Assembly (NCBI GenBank): GCA_963575745.1
Contig: CAUYUJ010018305.1
Span: forward strand, 490,357 to 554,356
Direction: 5' to 3'
DNA from: Prorocentrum cordatum
Lineage: Eukaryota; Sar; Dinophyceae; Prorocentrales; Prorocentraceae
Length of the DNA: 64,000 bases
Shown here: positions 50,285-61,125 of the stretch, in pieces
Layout of the letters: the number at the start of each line of letters is the position of its first letter
Position numbering within the stretch: position 1 is the stretch's first letter
The notes under the pieces: generated by a model
Told to the model about the DNA's origin: nothing
Databases searched by the model: none
The model's input: the letters and a program-made list of their open reading frames with translations, nothing else
Program-made: the position numbers and the translations under genes

Positions 50285-50570
50285 GGGCGTCTTCGCGGGT
50301 TCCCGGAGGTCTTCCAGCCTCGGGGTGCCTTTGAACAGCTGCGCCTGGCCGAGAGCTTTCGAGGGGTGCCCAGATCGTCTTGAGCCCAGAACTCTAACGT
50401 GATGACAAATCAAGGCGGAGGTTTTTCCTCGCTTTCGGCCTCTGGGGAGTTGTTTCGGGCCTCGGGAGCGTCCAACAGACCGCTCATGATGACAAGCCTG
50501 CCCTGGGGAATTGGTCGGAACTTCGTGGACCCCGTGTACAGCAAATCAAGAAATCGGAAAGGAGTGTTCG
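50285..50570 (+). repeat. Dispersed repeat H, long copy
   Basis: GGAGGTCTTCCAGCCTCGGG, GTGCCTTTGAACAGCTGCGC, GGGTGCCCAGATCGTCTTGA, TTTCGGCCTCTGGGGAG and CCCTGGGGAATTGGTCGGAA run collinear with 40366-40690. Confidence 0.8.
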
Positions 50571-50814
50571 GGGGGAGCTTCGACGTTGTCGCCGCCGCCG
50601 CCGTCGTCGGTGACGACGGTTGGAGGAGGAACCGATACCGATAGTTACCCGTCCCTCGTCGCCACGGCTAGATGCGCCTTGAAATCCTGGTTACAGCGCG
50701 CCCCTGGAGAGGTCCGGGGAATAGCAGTAATGGTCATTTCGTTCCCCCAGGCGGGGGTGCTGGGATGCGGTGCGAGGGCGCGGGCGACGTGGAGGCTGAG
50801 TGGGGAGACGGAGG
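50571..50814. other. Unique spacer
   Basis: A short GCC/GTC triplet run at 50586-50612; otherwise nothing recognisable. Confidence 0.4.
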
Positions 50815-50885
50815 ACGGAGGGGGAGGGGAAGGAGGGAGGAGGGAGGAGGGAGGAGGGAGGAGGGAGGAGGGATGATGATGATGA

Positions 50886-50929
<44 letters not shown>

Positions 50930-51141
50930 ATGACGATGAGGATGATGATGAGGATGATGATGCTGATGATGATGATGCTGCTGATGATGATGCTGATGAT
51001 GATACTGCTGCTGCTGCTGATGATGATGAGGATGATGATGATGATTATGAAGAGGATTATGATGATTCTGATGCTGCTGATGATGATGAGATACTATAAG
51101 ATAAGATAATAAACTATATTTTTACAAGATAATATTATGCT

Positions 51142-51194
<53 letters not shown>

Positions 51195-52170
51195 GGAGGA
51201 GGAGGAGGAGAGCGAGGAGGAGGAGGAGGCGGAGAGGAGGAGGGAGGAGGTAGGGAGGGAGGGAGGGAAGGAGGGAGGGAGGGAGGAGTGGAGGAGGAGG
51301 AGGAGGAGGAGGAGGAGGAGGAGGAGGAGGAGGAGGAAGAGGAGGAGGAGGAGGGAGGGAGGAGGAGGAGGAGGAGGAGGAGGAGGAGAGGAGGAGGAGA
51401 CGGAGGAGACGGAGGAGGACGATGGAGAGGAGGATTTGGGAGGAGGAGAGGAGGAGGAGGAGGAGGAGGAGAGGAGGAGGAGGAGGAGGGAGGAGGAGGA
51501 GGAGGAGGAGGGAGGAGGAGGGATAGAGAGACGAGAGAGAGAGAGAGAGAGGGAGGGAGGGAGGGGAGGGAGGAGGAAGGAATGGAGGGAAAGGGGAGGG
51601 AGGGAGGGAGAGAGGGAGGGACAGGAGGAGGTTAGAAGGGAGGAGGAGGGAAGGAGGAGGAGAGGAGGAGGAGGAGGGAGGAGGAGGAGGAGGAGGAGGA
51701 GGAGGAAGGAGGAGGAGGAGGAGGAGGAGGAGGAGGAGCGAGGAGGAGGAAGAGGAGGAGAGGAGGAGGAGGAGGAGGGAGAGAGGAGGAGGAGGAGACA
51801 AGGGTAGAGGGAGGGAGGGAGGGAGGGACGGGGGGAGGGAGAGAGGGAGGGACGAGAGGAGGGAGTGGGAGTGGGAGTGGGAGTGGGGCGTGGGAGTCGG
51901 GGGAGTGGGAGTGGGAGAGTGGGAGTTGGAGTGGGAGGGAGGAAACGAGGGGCGGAGGAGAGGAGGAGGAGAGGAGGAGGGAGGAGGAGGAGGAGGAGGA
52001 GGAGGAGGAGGAGGAGGAGGAGGGAGGAGGAGGAGGAGGAGGATGGAGGAGGAGGAGGAGAGGAGGAGGGAGGAGGAGGCGGAGGAGGAGGAGGAGGAGG
52101 AGGAGGAGGAGGAGGAGGAGGAGGAGGAGGAGGGGGAGGAGGAGGAGGAGGTAGGAGGTAGGAGGTAGGA
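50815..52170 (+). repeat. GGGA array, GAT/GCT array, then ~980-bp purine-only tract
   Basis: GGAGGGA units at 50818-50873; GAT with GCT triplets at 50874-51190, interrupted by an AT-rich island (51088-51135). After that come GGA, GGGA and GAGAGA blocks with very few pyrimidines to about 52170. The tract has mirror symmetry typical of triplex-forming DNA. None of the long Ser/Pro/Leu-, Glu- or Gly-rich frames is treated as a gene. Confidence 0.95.
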
Positions 52171-52690
52171 GGAGAGGAGGATGAGGGCGGAGGAGGATGG
52201 GCCTGGCCCAGGCCGGTTGCAGTGCACGGTTGCTGGCTTCCTGCAAGAGGGTCGGCGGCGCGCAGGATTGGGTGGCGCGACTGGGGGAGGGCCTTTTCAG
52301 AGGGCACGGGACTTCTTCGAAATCCCAGAGGCATTAGTTAACATCAGCTTTTGGCCATCTTGGATCGGCGCTGGGTCGCGCCAGGGTGGGTGGGCCCAGC
52401 GCCGAACCAGGAAGTCGGCGCGGACCTCCGAAAGGGTATGTTTATGATATGGCTTCCTCGCCCTCCTGCCTTCGAGAGGCCTTCTCGGACCCACTTGGGG
52501 GGGTCCACTGTGGACCCGACCGGTCCGATTCGGATTCCGATATCGAAGACGCCTACGGCGAATCACCGCCGCCCCATGCCTTTTTGGAAGCGCCTATGTG
52601 GCCGAACGTTGAGGCCAGACCTGCCAAGCTATCGGACCATGAGTTCCCCGAATCGGTTTGGAAAGCCTTCGGGGAACACGTGGGCATCTT
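52171..52690. other. Unique stretch before the GGCCTCTTGG array
   Basis: GC-rich sequence. The frame around 52386-52724 reads with fairly mixed composition (GPDRSDSDSDIEDAYGESPP...) but has no recognised domain and runs into the repeat array, so it is not called. Confidence 0.4.
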
Positions 52691-53663
52691 GAAGGTCATC
52701 TTGGCCGCCTGGAGGCCATTTTGACCCTTTCGTGCCTTCTTGGAGGACGTCTTGGAGGGCTCTTGGGCCGTCTTGGCGGCCATCTTGAGTGTCTTGGAGG
52801 CCTCTTCGGCCGTCTTGGGGGCCTCTTGGGGCTGTCTTGGGCCTCTTGGGCGATCTTTGGGGGCACTTGGGCCGTCTCGGGCCGTCGGAAGGCCGAACAA
52901 AAAGCAAATGCCACAATCCTTGAACGACTCATGGGAAATCAATGATTTTGGCCTTTTCGGACCTTCCTGGAGGCCCTCTTGGAGACCTCTTGGGCCGTCT
53001 TGGGCCACCTTGGTGCCATCTTCGGCCGTCTTGGTGGGCCCCAGGCCCGTCCGACGCCCTCGGAAGCCGTTTGGGGGGCCTCTCTGAGCCGACTTGGGGC
53101 TCTCTTGGAATGCTCCAGGGCCGTCTTGGAAGCCATCTTGGGCGTCTTAAAAGCCTCCTGGGCCCTCTTGGGAGCCTCTTGGGGCCGTCTTGGGGGCCTC
53201 TTGGGCCGTTTTGGGGCCATCTTGGAGGCCTCTTGGGCGATCTTTGGGCGATCTTTGGGGGTTCTCCGTCCGAAGGCCGAAACGAAGCAAATGTCAAAAT
53301 CCTTTGAACAACTACGGACAATACGTGTTTTTGGCCTTTTCTGGCCTTCCTGGGGGCCCTCTTGGAGGCCTCTTGGGCCGTCTTGGGCAAGCTTCGAGCC
53401 AACTTCGGCCATCTTGGTGGGCTCCTGGCCCGTCTGACGCCGTCGGAAGCCGTTTGGGGGGCTTTTCTGGGCCGACTTGGGGCCCTCTTGGGGTGCTCCA
53501 GGGCAGTCTTAGAGACCATCTTGGGCGTCTTGGAGGCCTCTTGGGTCGTCTTTGTGCCCTCTTGGGGCCGTCTTGGGGGCCTCTTGGGCAGTCTTGAGGC
53601 CATATTGGAGGCCTCTTGGGCACTGTGGGGGCGATCTTGGGGGTCTCTTGGGCCGTCTTGGGT
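52691..53663 (+). repeat. GGCCTCTTGG-family array, left part (383-bp period)
   Basis: GGCCTCTTGGG and GCCGTCTTGGG words with spacers containing ATTTTGGCCTTTTCGG / TTTTTGGCCTTTTCTGG at 52950 and 53333, a 383-bp period. The array stops at the copia 5' end and resumes in the same orientation at 61772. Confidence 0.88.
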
Positions 53664-53764
53664 TGTGAGATAGTGCATGTGTCACGTGTGTGTATGCGCC
53701 ACTCGCCGCCGTTTGACCTCTAGGGCCTCTTTTTGCCATTGCGCTAAAACGCATCATAATCACA
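53664..53764 (+). repeat. Candidate 5' LTR (101 bp)
   Basis: Begins TGTGAGATAGTG and ends CATAATCACA, so the termini TGTGA...TCACA are perfect 5-bp inverted repeats with the canonical TG...CA ends. It is directly followed by one base and a primer-binding site. No second LTR survives for comparison. Confidence 0.55.
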
Positions 53765-53765
53765 C

Positions 53766-53777
53766 TGGTAGCGGAGC
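53766..53777 (+). promoter_or_regulatory. Candidate primer-binding site
   Basis: TGGTAGCGGAGC begins with TGG (complement of tRNA 3' CCA) and resembles the initiator-Met tRNA primer-binding sites of many copia elements. It sits one base after the LTR candidate. Confidence 0.5.
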
Positions 53778-53887
53778 TACCACACGATCTCCGTATCGTA
53801 CCACTGCGCGCACGTCTCGTCAGAGAGTGTCGCACTACCTCTCTTTACTTTCTGTACTGGCAGTTTCCCTCGCTAGGGGACTGAGCC

Positions 53888-55440
53888 ATGGCACTTTCTT
53901 CTCTTCGCTATAGACCGAGCGCCGACGCGCTGACGCGGTCTGAGACGAAGAGTGGCTCCTACATCTACGACCGCACGGTGAACAACTTTCACGAGTGGGA
54001 ATTCCGCACCATGAGTGCCGCCTTGGCCTCAGTGGATCAAGAGACGGGTGCACCACAGCAACACGTGATCACCGCAGCTGTCAACAAGGTTGTAGAAGGC
54101 CTCAGAGGTGACGCATTCGATATTGCCATGCATATCGGTAAGGACGTGCTTCTGACTCCGAATGGGATCGATCAGCTGGCGCTGGCGATGCGCATTTCAC
54201 TCTTCCCCATAGGGGCGCAGGAAGCGAAGATCCTGTTCCAGATGGGGAATAGACCATATGGACCACTGTCTCGGCAGCGCGGTGAGTCTATGGTCTCGTG
54301 CATCTCCCGAAGGAAGCGCTGGTGGAAACCTGTCTCCAAGTTAGATCCGAAGATCTGGATGAGCGACGATATGCTTGGCTCCCTTCTCTTGGAAAATGCA
54401 GGTCTCTCGCTTTTGGAGAACCGGATGGCGTTGACATCCGCAGGAAATGTGACAACCTTCGACAATATCAAAGACGTCGTGATCCTCCAGCACGGCCGCA
54501 TACACATCCGCCAAACAGGCAAGGGTGAGACTGGTGAAGGCTCCAGCTCTTCGACGTGGACGCAGCCCAGACCTAGCTAACATAACAGGAGCAAGGGCAA
54601 GGGCAAGGTGCGCTTCTCCAGACCACTACACGCCTTCTACATTGCTGATAAAGGGTGGTGCGAGCAGGAGGAGCATTACCCTGATGAGCTGAGTCCCTAC
54701 GGATACTACGCGTCTGACTATGCGCCAGAGCACGGCTGGGGCGACGCGGCCTGAGGCGACTGCGCCGATGAACGCGCCTACGTCGACGAGGAGTCATATG
54801 CTCATTGGGCTCCTGTCCAGGATGGCAGCGAGCTCGACGTCGAGGTCGTCGACGAGATGGCCGAGGCCGGATACGCGGAGGAAGAAGCTTCTGACGCGAT
54901 CCGAAAGGACCTGGTCGCCAACCTTGGCACCAAAGGGAGGGGCAAGGGCAGAGGACAGAGCGGAGGCAAGAGTTGCCGCTGCACGCCCCGATCGCCCGAG
55001 GGAGGCGGCAAGGGGGGGCCTTCCCTGGAAGATCGCCAGAAGCGGCTCCAGGAGATCAAGGAACGCTCGACATGCAAGACCTGCCACGAGACAGGCCACT
55101 GGTCCGGGGGCCCTGAGTGCAAGGGCGAGCCCAGGGCGGCCATGGTTGCGTACGCTGGAGACACTGGCGAGCGCCGTGTCCAGTTGCGCGAGGACGATGG
55201 CGAACGAAAGTTCACATCCGTTAGCTCTGCTGCTGTACCGCCATCAATTCTTCATCATATCATTAGCAGCAAGGAGGAGTCGATGAGGATGGATCCTGGT
55301 GTTTCTCGTTTCTGCTCTTCTTTCTCTTCTCGCGTCTTGTGTCGCGGGGCATGCGTGTGTGAGGGGGTAATTGCGACGGGCAGTGCAGCTTGCAGCGCAA
55401 CCGCGTGGAGCGTCATGTCTGTGAGAGTTGCATGGGAATG
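53888..55440 (+). pseudogene. gag: Copia gag (capsid plus zinc knuckle) with two in-frame stops
   Basis: ATG at 53888. The first 230 residues are open and form a capsid-like region (WEFRTMSAALASVD, GDAFDIAM, LSRQRGESMVSCISRRKRWW, HGRIHIRQ) of the type found in dinoflagellate copia elements. A TAA at 54578 and a TGA at 54752 interrupt the frame, yet the same frame resumes each time with coding-like sequence. It reaches a zinc knuckle CKTCHETGHWSGGPEC (55073-55120, C-x2-C-x4-H-x6-C), preceded by a Lys/Gly/Arg-rich stretch, then AAMVAYAGDTGERRV. Gag would package element RNA; this copy cannot make the full protein. Confidence 0.85.
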
Positions 55441-55899
55441 ACCGAAGCCGCTCCGGTTCAGGGACCTCCAGAGCTCCAGGAGAAGAGTCTTCAGACCTGC
55501 AGAGGCTGAGAGAGATACTCTTGGGTTTATGGCAGTTCGCTCGACCGAATCTTATTCTATGGCTCGTGTTTCTGATGAGGAGCTTGAGCAGGGGGAATCT
55601 GTTTCGGATCCTATCTCTGTCCCAGGTCAGGATGCTGTGTTTGCTTCGGGTCAGCGCAAAGGGCGTACTTATGGTCGTGTTCTCAGTGTACTCCAGATTG
55701 CGTGGGTTGGGGTCGCAAGATGAAGAGACCAAGTGAGGGCCTGATTCTGTTCTAAGGATGGGTAGATAGTAGCTTTAGTCGGAAGGGGGGCGGACAGTTT
55801 GTGAAAGTTTCGAGGCCAGCAGTTTCCAGTGACAAAATTTTGCCATCTTCGAGTTTTTTCTTCTGGCCTGAATGGGAAACCTCCAGATCCCTTGCCTCG

Positions 55900-56800
55900 C
55901 CCATGTGCTCCAGGTTTTAAGAATCTCTCGGGGGTCAGTTCCAGTGCTCGTTTCGTCGTTCGCACCTGCAACGGTTGTGGGCGCGCGACCAAGAAGGAGA
56001 GGTGCGCGGCGCTGCGCTCCCTGGGTGAGTGTCCGCGCGATCTTGTAGGTAATCGCGGCAGTTCTCCAGATTGTTCGTGCGCGTTGTTGTTGTTGTTGTC
56101 GTCTGACGTGTATCGATGGCCAGCCCAGGTAGCCAGCATCAGACAAGAGAGCGACAGCTAAGACAATTGAGCGCTCCAGCAGCATCCAATCATGAGCAAT
56201 TGAGCAGATTATTGAGGATGATCGCCGTATCACCTCTGTAGAGCTAAAGGCTGTACTAAAGGCTTTCACGAAACGCGCTGTTGAGATTTGCGATGATGCG
56301 GGTGACATTAGTGCAGGTGAACTAACTTCTCTGGTTCGCGACTGTGTCACAGAAGTCGCGGATCACAGTCTTGTCGGTTTCATGGCTCCAGCGCGGAACG
56401 TTTCGACCGAAGTTCCGGCTCTTGCTAAGTTTCGTGCGGTTGATGTCTTCAAGGGCGAAGGTGTTTGGGTTATTCTAGACGAGGGTTGTAATTTTGTTGT
56501 CGCGGTAAAGCTTGGGCTCTTAACGCAGAGGACAAGTATGAGAAATCGTGTTTCTATCCCAAATGGGTTCACAGACAGCGCGAGACGCACAGCGGTGTAG
56601 GAGGACAGGCAGGGTGTGAGACGACAGGTAAGAAGAGTTTTCCGTGTCGTATCGTTGCTTGTCGTGACGCCGTGAGTGGGGTCTCGAGTCGCATCAGTTG
56701 GAAGATTCGGATCGTGTTCCTCTCTTGTTGTCTTTTTCTGCGCAAGCTTCCCTCGGTCTCCTGGGGGATCTTGCTAGTGGTCGCGCCCTCTTGAGTCAGG
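55900..56800 (+). pseudogene. Copia protease region, broken
   Basis: Fragments in different frames: FVVRTCNGCGRATKKERC (about 55950), ELKAVLKAFTKRAVEICDDA (56236), and GVWVILDEGCN (56459-56491), which occupies the place of the aspartic-protease active site (LD-x-G-C instead of the usual D-T/S-G). PLLLSFSAQASLGLLGDL at about 56722 is the usual tail of this domain in such elements. Stops separate the blocks, for example TGA just upstream of 56198. 55441-55899 has no clear coding match. Confidence 0.6.
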
Positions 56801-57561
56801 AAGGTAAGGTAGAAATGTGTCGTTGTGCTCGCTCAATTTATATACATATATATACACATACTTGTAATATATATAGACAGTCGTCTTGGCCGGTTTGACC
56901 CAGGGCACGTTGTGGAGTCCATTCGACCCTGGCACATTTCGTAGCTCAGCAGCTGCGCAGCTCCCGCCGGCCGCGCCGCGCCGCCTGCTGTCGTCGATCG
57001 CTCCAGCGACGCCGGGGTCACGTGTGTGCCTGCGCCTGTTGATCGCTCCAGTGGCGACGTGGGCGCGCGGTTCGCTGCCGTGGCTGCTGGCGCTGGTGCT
57101 CGTCTCGCACCACAGGGCTCGAAGTTTGCTGTGATCGCGCTGGGCTTGGAGAACTTAGAACAACCCGAGGTGCTCGGGTCGACGATGCTGAGGGGGTGCA
57201 TCCGCCGCCACCATCGTTCCAGTCATGATATGACTACAGGGGGACGCGGCGCCAATGCCAATCTACATGCGCTCGCCCATTGTTGCGAATGAGAATATTG
57301 CGAACTATGATCGGTACTCGTCGGTGGACACCGGGGCTCATAGCGACCCGGCCCACGCGCGCCATATTGGTAATCATCCGAATATCTCACGCAATTCAGT
57401 TGAGAATGAACATGTTGTTGGCGTCGCCGAGTGTGTGTGTGTGTGGGAAAAGCTTCGGCGAATAACGTGTCTTCACAGTCTGTGTCCAGTGTTGCCACCT
57501 GTCTTTCTGGTCGGCATCGCTCTGTTGCTGTTAGTTTTGGTGTTGAGCATGTCTTGAAGCA
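56801..57561 (+). pseudogene. Copia linker, strongly decayed
   Basis: A TATACATATA patch (56838-56876) interrupts the frame. GSKFAVIALGLENLEQPEVL (about 57117-57178) reads as element coding sequence. The rest lacks recognisable blocks and contains a (GT)n run near 57430. Confidence 0.45.
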
Positions 57562-58725
57562 TTGCAATGCAACGTTGAATGCAGTTCTGCGCGCCTGAGT
57601 CGACATGAGTGGCCCAGACGTATTTGTAATGGAGAATGTGATGACTGTTGCCGCGTATCCGATTGGGGCCGTGAGATGGCGAATTCTGCGACTGACAAGA
57701 TGTTTTCGCTCTTTACTGAATCTTTCGAGAAGTTCAGTGCGCCGCCGCCTCCAGTTCTTGGGCCGTCTGCCATGCGCAGACCCCGTGACGGGGCCCAGCT
57801 GGCCAGGAGGGAGGAGAAGAGATCTCGTGCTTCATCGAGTGTGGTTGGCGGAGTAGATGATAACGTGGCCGCCGTCATCCGTGAAGCCATCCAAACGGTC
57901 TGGCGTGAACGTCTCGGCGCTGACGACATTGAGGCAGATTTCAAGACCATGATGAAGCGATGTGTTGGGCCTGAGCTGCAATTCTATTTGAAGATCTGTC
58001 ACGGGGACAACGGGCCGCCTGCAGATTATATGCGATTTGTATGTTGTGCTCGTGAGTATGCAGAAACCGGTGTACTGCCCAAATCTGTTGGTGGTAGCAT
58101 GCCTGTTGCTGCTGCTGCTGCTTCGCCACCGCCCGTCGCCGCGTCGTCTTCTGCCGCTGCGTCGCCCCCTGCATGTCAGGCGCGCGATTCGCAGGGCGAT
58201 GGCGACGACGTGCCGAAGAAGGCTCGCGTGAGCAGCGCCAGCAAGGTGGCGGGTCTGCCACCGGGCGAACCTGTACCTCCGGGCGCGATCGTTCGCCCTC
58301 CTGGAATGCCTCCTATGATTCCGCCGCCCAAGCACAAGCCCGCTGTCCTCGCGCCGAGGCAGCCAGACGGACCGCCGCCCGCGCGCATCAGCGGGACTCC
58401 TCTGCCGCCTCCGCCACCGGAGCCGCCGCGCAGGGTAGAGCCGCTACCGCCGCCGCCACCGCCTCCAGCGAGTGCTGTTGCCGCTGGCAGCGACGACGAA
58501 TCGAGCGAGACTCGCGTGTCTCGTTCAGGATCCCCGACTTCTCCTATCGAAAGGGACCTGGCCACGGTGGGTGGTGGGCGGGCCTGAGATCCAGTCGGGG
58601 ATTTCGAGCCGATTGCAATTGGCGCAGCTCAGCTGGATTCACTTTTCGAGCACGGCAAGAAGAGGAATTTCATCACGTACGTTGATCCTCGATTGTTTCC
58701 ATCAGAGGGGTCGAAGGGCCGCGTG
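57562..58725 (+). pseudogene. Copia linker ORF, Pro-rich, unknown function, in-frame TGA
   Basis: Open from 57562 (first plausible Met at 57676) to a TGA at 58585-58587, about 304 residues. An alpha-helical part (DNVAAVIREAIQTVWRERLG, MMKRCVGPELQFYLKICHGD) is followed by Ala/Ser- and Pro-rich low-complexity (PPPPPPEPPRR). After the TGA the same frame continues DPVGDFEPIAIGAAQLDSLF then FITYVDPRLFPSEG, so the stop is a lesion. It lies between protease and integrase; I believe similar linkers occur in other dinoflagellate copia polyproteins but cannot check. Function unknown. Confidence 0.6.
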
Positions 58726-59495
58726 TGAGAGTAGGGCACTGGGGAATTGGTGCGTGTGAGCTGCAAGAATGATCCGTTCAACACTCAGATCAAGTTCCCG
58801 CCGGCATGGTCTTCCTGGAAGAAGAGTTCTACGGGTCACCAAGGACATCCAGTCCTGGAAGCGTATAGAAGATCGTGTTGCCATGAATTCTTCTGTGGAT
58901 GCTGAGGAGTTCGATAGAGTAGCAATCTTTTGTGCAGCCTCCGAGGATCCGCGTTGACGGAACATCGTATTCGTCCGCGCCACTGCAGCTGGACCAGCAT
59001 GAGATGACTACCATGAATGCTAAACATCGCACCAAATATTGCTCTGGATTGCGTGACATCAGTATGCAAGATGAGTTGGTATCTGCGTGTGTTGCCGAGC
59101 TGTCCGCACCAGGCATTTCTGGTGCGGACAAGGAGATCGTCGAGAAGGTGATCGGGAACACCGATCCGCCTCGCGGAGGAGTGGGGGCCAACCTGACCAG
59201 GGCTCTGCCTTGCGTCATCGGCATCGCGTTCGCCTGCCCGGTCTCGAGCGACGCGGTCGCGCGCCCAGATTGGAAGCCACTGATTGTAAAAAACATAGCC
59301 GAGCGCAGTCCTGATCTCGTTGTCGCCTACTCATCATCATCACATCATCATGTGATCAGTGATTGTTTCTCTGGTTTGCCTCCAGATAGTGGTCCCGTAA
59401 CTGTTGCCCTTGGTTATGAGCCTGGTTGCTCGTGCCTTGAGGTTGCTAGCGCGCTGTGCTCGTGCCTCGAGTCAGACGCAGACATCGCGAGTTAG
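58726..59495 (+). pseudogene. Copia linker continuation
   Basis: GTGELVRVSCKNDPFNTQIK (about 58738) and RIEDRVAMNSSVDAEEFDRV (58862) are in different frames. A 59-codon-shifted open frame 58932-59495 reads PPRIRVDGTSYSSAPLQLDQ, HEMTTMNAKHRTKYC, PPRGGVGANLTRALPCVIGI and GLPPDSGPVTVALGYEPGCS. Composition is that of a folded protein, but no domain is recognised. Confidence 0.55.
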
Positions 59496-60613
59496 AAATT
59501 CCGTGAATTCCTCAGAGAGTCATGTCCGACAGTTAGACTGGATAGACTTGCGCTCGCAGCTTTCCCCGCTGAAGCCGCAGAGGAGAGAGTTCGAGGCGAC
59601 GTGGGCGCGATCGTCGGTGATGACGACGTCGCCGCAGTCTCTCAGGAACGCCTGCGAGATGAGGAGCAAGATGCGAGCCGAAACACGAAGGACAGAGAAG
59701 GAAAGCGTAGTTGCAGATTCCGCTCCGCACAGGGATCGCCATTAGACGACTGCGCAGACAGTTTGGTCATTTGCCTAATCGTTTTCTCGTGCAGCTGTTG
59801 AGGAGTTCCAGGATGTCATCGGACTACATTGAAGCTGCCAAGATTTATTGATGTGAGTCTTGTGAACATCACACACCGCTAGCTCAGACTCACAAGGTTG
59901 CCTTGCCCGAGAAGTTCTGCTTCAATCATGAAATCGGTATCGACTATCTAGAGGTGACGGACAATAGTGGAGAACGTTGCACCTTTCTGAACATAGTGTG
60001 CCAGGGTGCAACATTTTAGCGTGTGATCTTTGTCAATCAGGGAGGTGGTGCGCCATCTTCGGGGGCATGCCTCGCTGCACTTCAGCGACGCTGGTGTGCG
60101 TGGGCAGGTGAGCCCAAAAGAACGGTGTTGTACCGTGGGCGGCGCAACCGAGGGGTGTTTCTGCAATGTGTTAAGAGTCCATGGATCGACCTCCGCGACG
60201 CCGGAGTCGAGTCTCCCGAGCAGATAGGCCGCGCCGAGAGACATGGTGGACTTTGGAAGAACATCCTCAATAATGTGGTACACGACAAGAATGTTTCCAG
60301 ACTCGATGCAGTCATCTCTACTGCATCAGAAGTCGACAACGCGAAGAGTGAGATGTCACGAGTCGGCGGATTTGCGCCTGCTCAGTGGGTGCTCGGAAAA
60401 ATGCTTCGCGTCCCAGGGAGTAAATTCGACGACGAGGAAGCTCTCGACTTAGGAGTACTTGCTAATGTTGCAGAGGACGGAGCCGACGAGTTTTCTCGCC
60501 AGGCTGCGATCTGGACGTCCGCCAGAAAAGCATGTGCAGAACACGACGTCGGGAGTAGGACGGCAAAGGCCGCTCTCCGAAAGGCGACACCATTAGTCAT
60601 ATCAAGTAGGTGA
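59496..60613 (+). pseudogene. Copia integrase, two stops and a lost catalytic Asp
   Basis: One frame from about 59735 to 60613. Zinc-binding HHCC region: RRLRRQFGHLPNRFLVQLLR, then CESC after a TGA at 59849 that stands where an Arg codon is expected. Core: first Asp at 59942 (GIDYLEV). The middle catalytic position is Tyr (TAC at 60131, in TVLYRGRRNRG). The Glu is at 60236 (IGRAERHGG), 34 residues further on. A TAG lies at 60017. Upstream, 59560-59735 carries AVSQERLRDEEQDASRN in another frame. Integrase would insert element DNA; this copy is dead. Confidence 0.85.
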
Positions 60614-61125
60614 CATAGTTTGCTTTCGCCAGAGGCCGACCGACGGCGAGGTTACCGCTAAGTGGAACACTGTCTCTCGTATCGTTGGATTCGATGGCGA
60701 GAACGCATGGGCTATCACAGAGGGTGTACCTGTCTGCGTGGCTGTCGACAGGCTTCGACCGTGTACAGCGGCGGAAGCGTTGGCTTACCAATATCTTCCT
60801 AAGCACCATGGCGGTGGCGTTGAGAAGCAGGCGCCTCCAGACGGGCAACGGCAGTCATACGTGGACGAGCGACGTGAGCTGCCAGAACCACGGGCGCAAG
60901 AGCATTCCGCGCAATAACATCCTGCGGCGACGGAAGAGCTGCCGGGGATCCCAGAAGACCCCGAGTTCATAGTGGAAGCATTTCGTCAAATTGAAGAAGA
61001 CAGACTGTCAGACGGAATGGTCGTTCCTGTGCCGCCCGCGACGAGATCGCCACAAGTGACTCGAACGCCTCTTCAGAGGTCGTCACTATACGACGTCCCG
61101 CACGGTATGCAGAGTCGTAAACGAA
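60614..61125 (+). pseudogene. Integrase C-terminal domain and linker to reverse transcriptase
   Basis: TAKWNTVSRIVGFDGENAWA then ITEGVPVCVAVDRLRPCTAA and EALAYQY form a small beta-barrel-like domain (about 60650-60800) of the kind that follows integrase in this group. DGQRQSYVDERRELPEP and EDPEFIVEAFRQIEEDRLSD follow, with a TAA near 60918. Confidence 0.7.

Noticed and set aside
51094-52334. Ser/Pro/Leu-rich frames of about 380-400 codons on the minus strand
   Set aside because: Translation of the purine-only tract; no start context, domain or codon bias.
52658-53673. Gly/Leu-rich collagen-like frames (GGLLGRLGG type) on both strands
   Set aside because: Generated by GGCCTCTTGG words; equivalent frames appear in every array of this family and on both strands.
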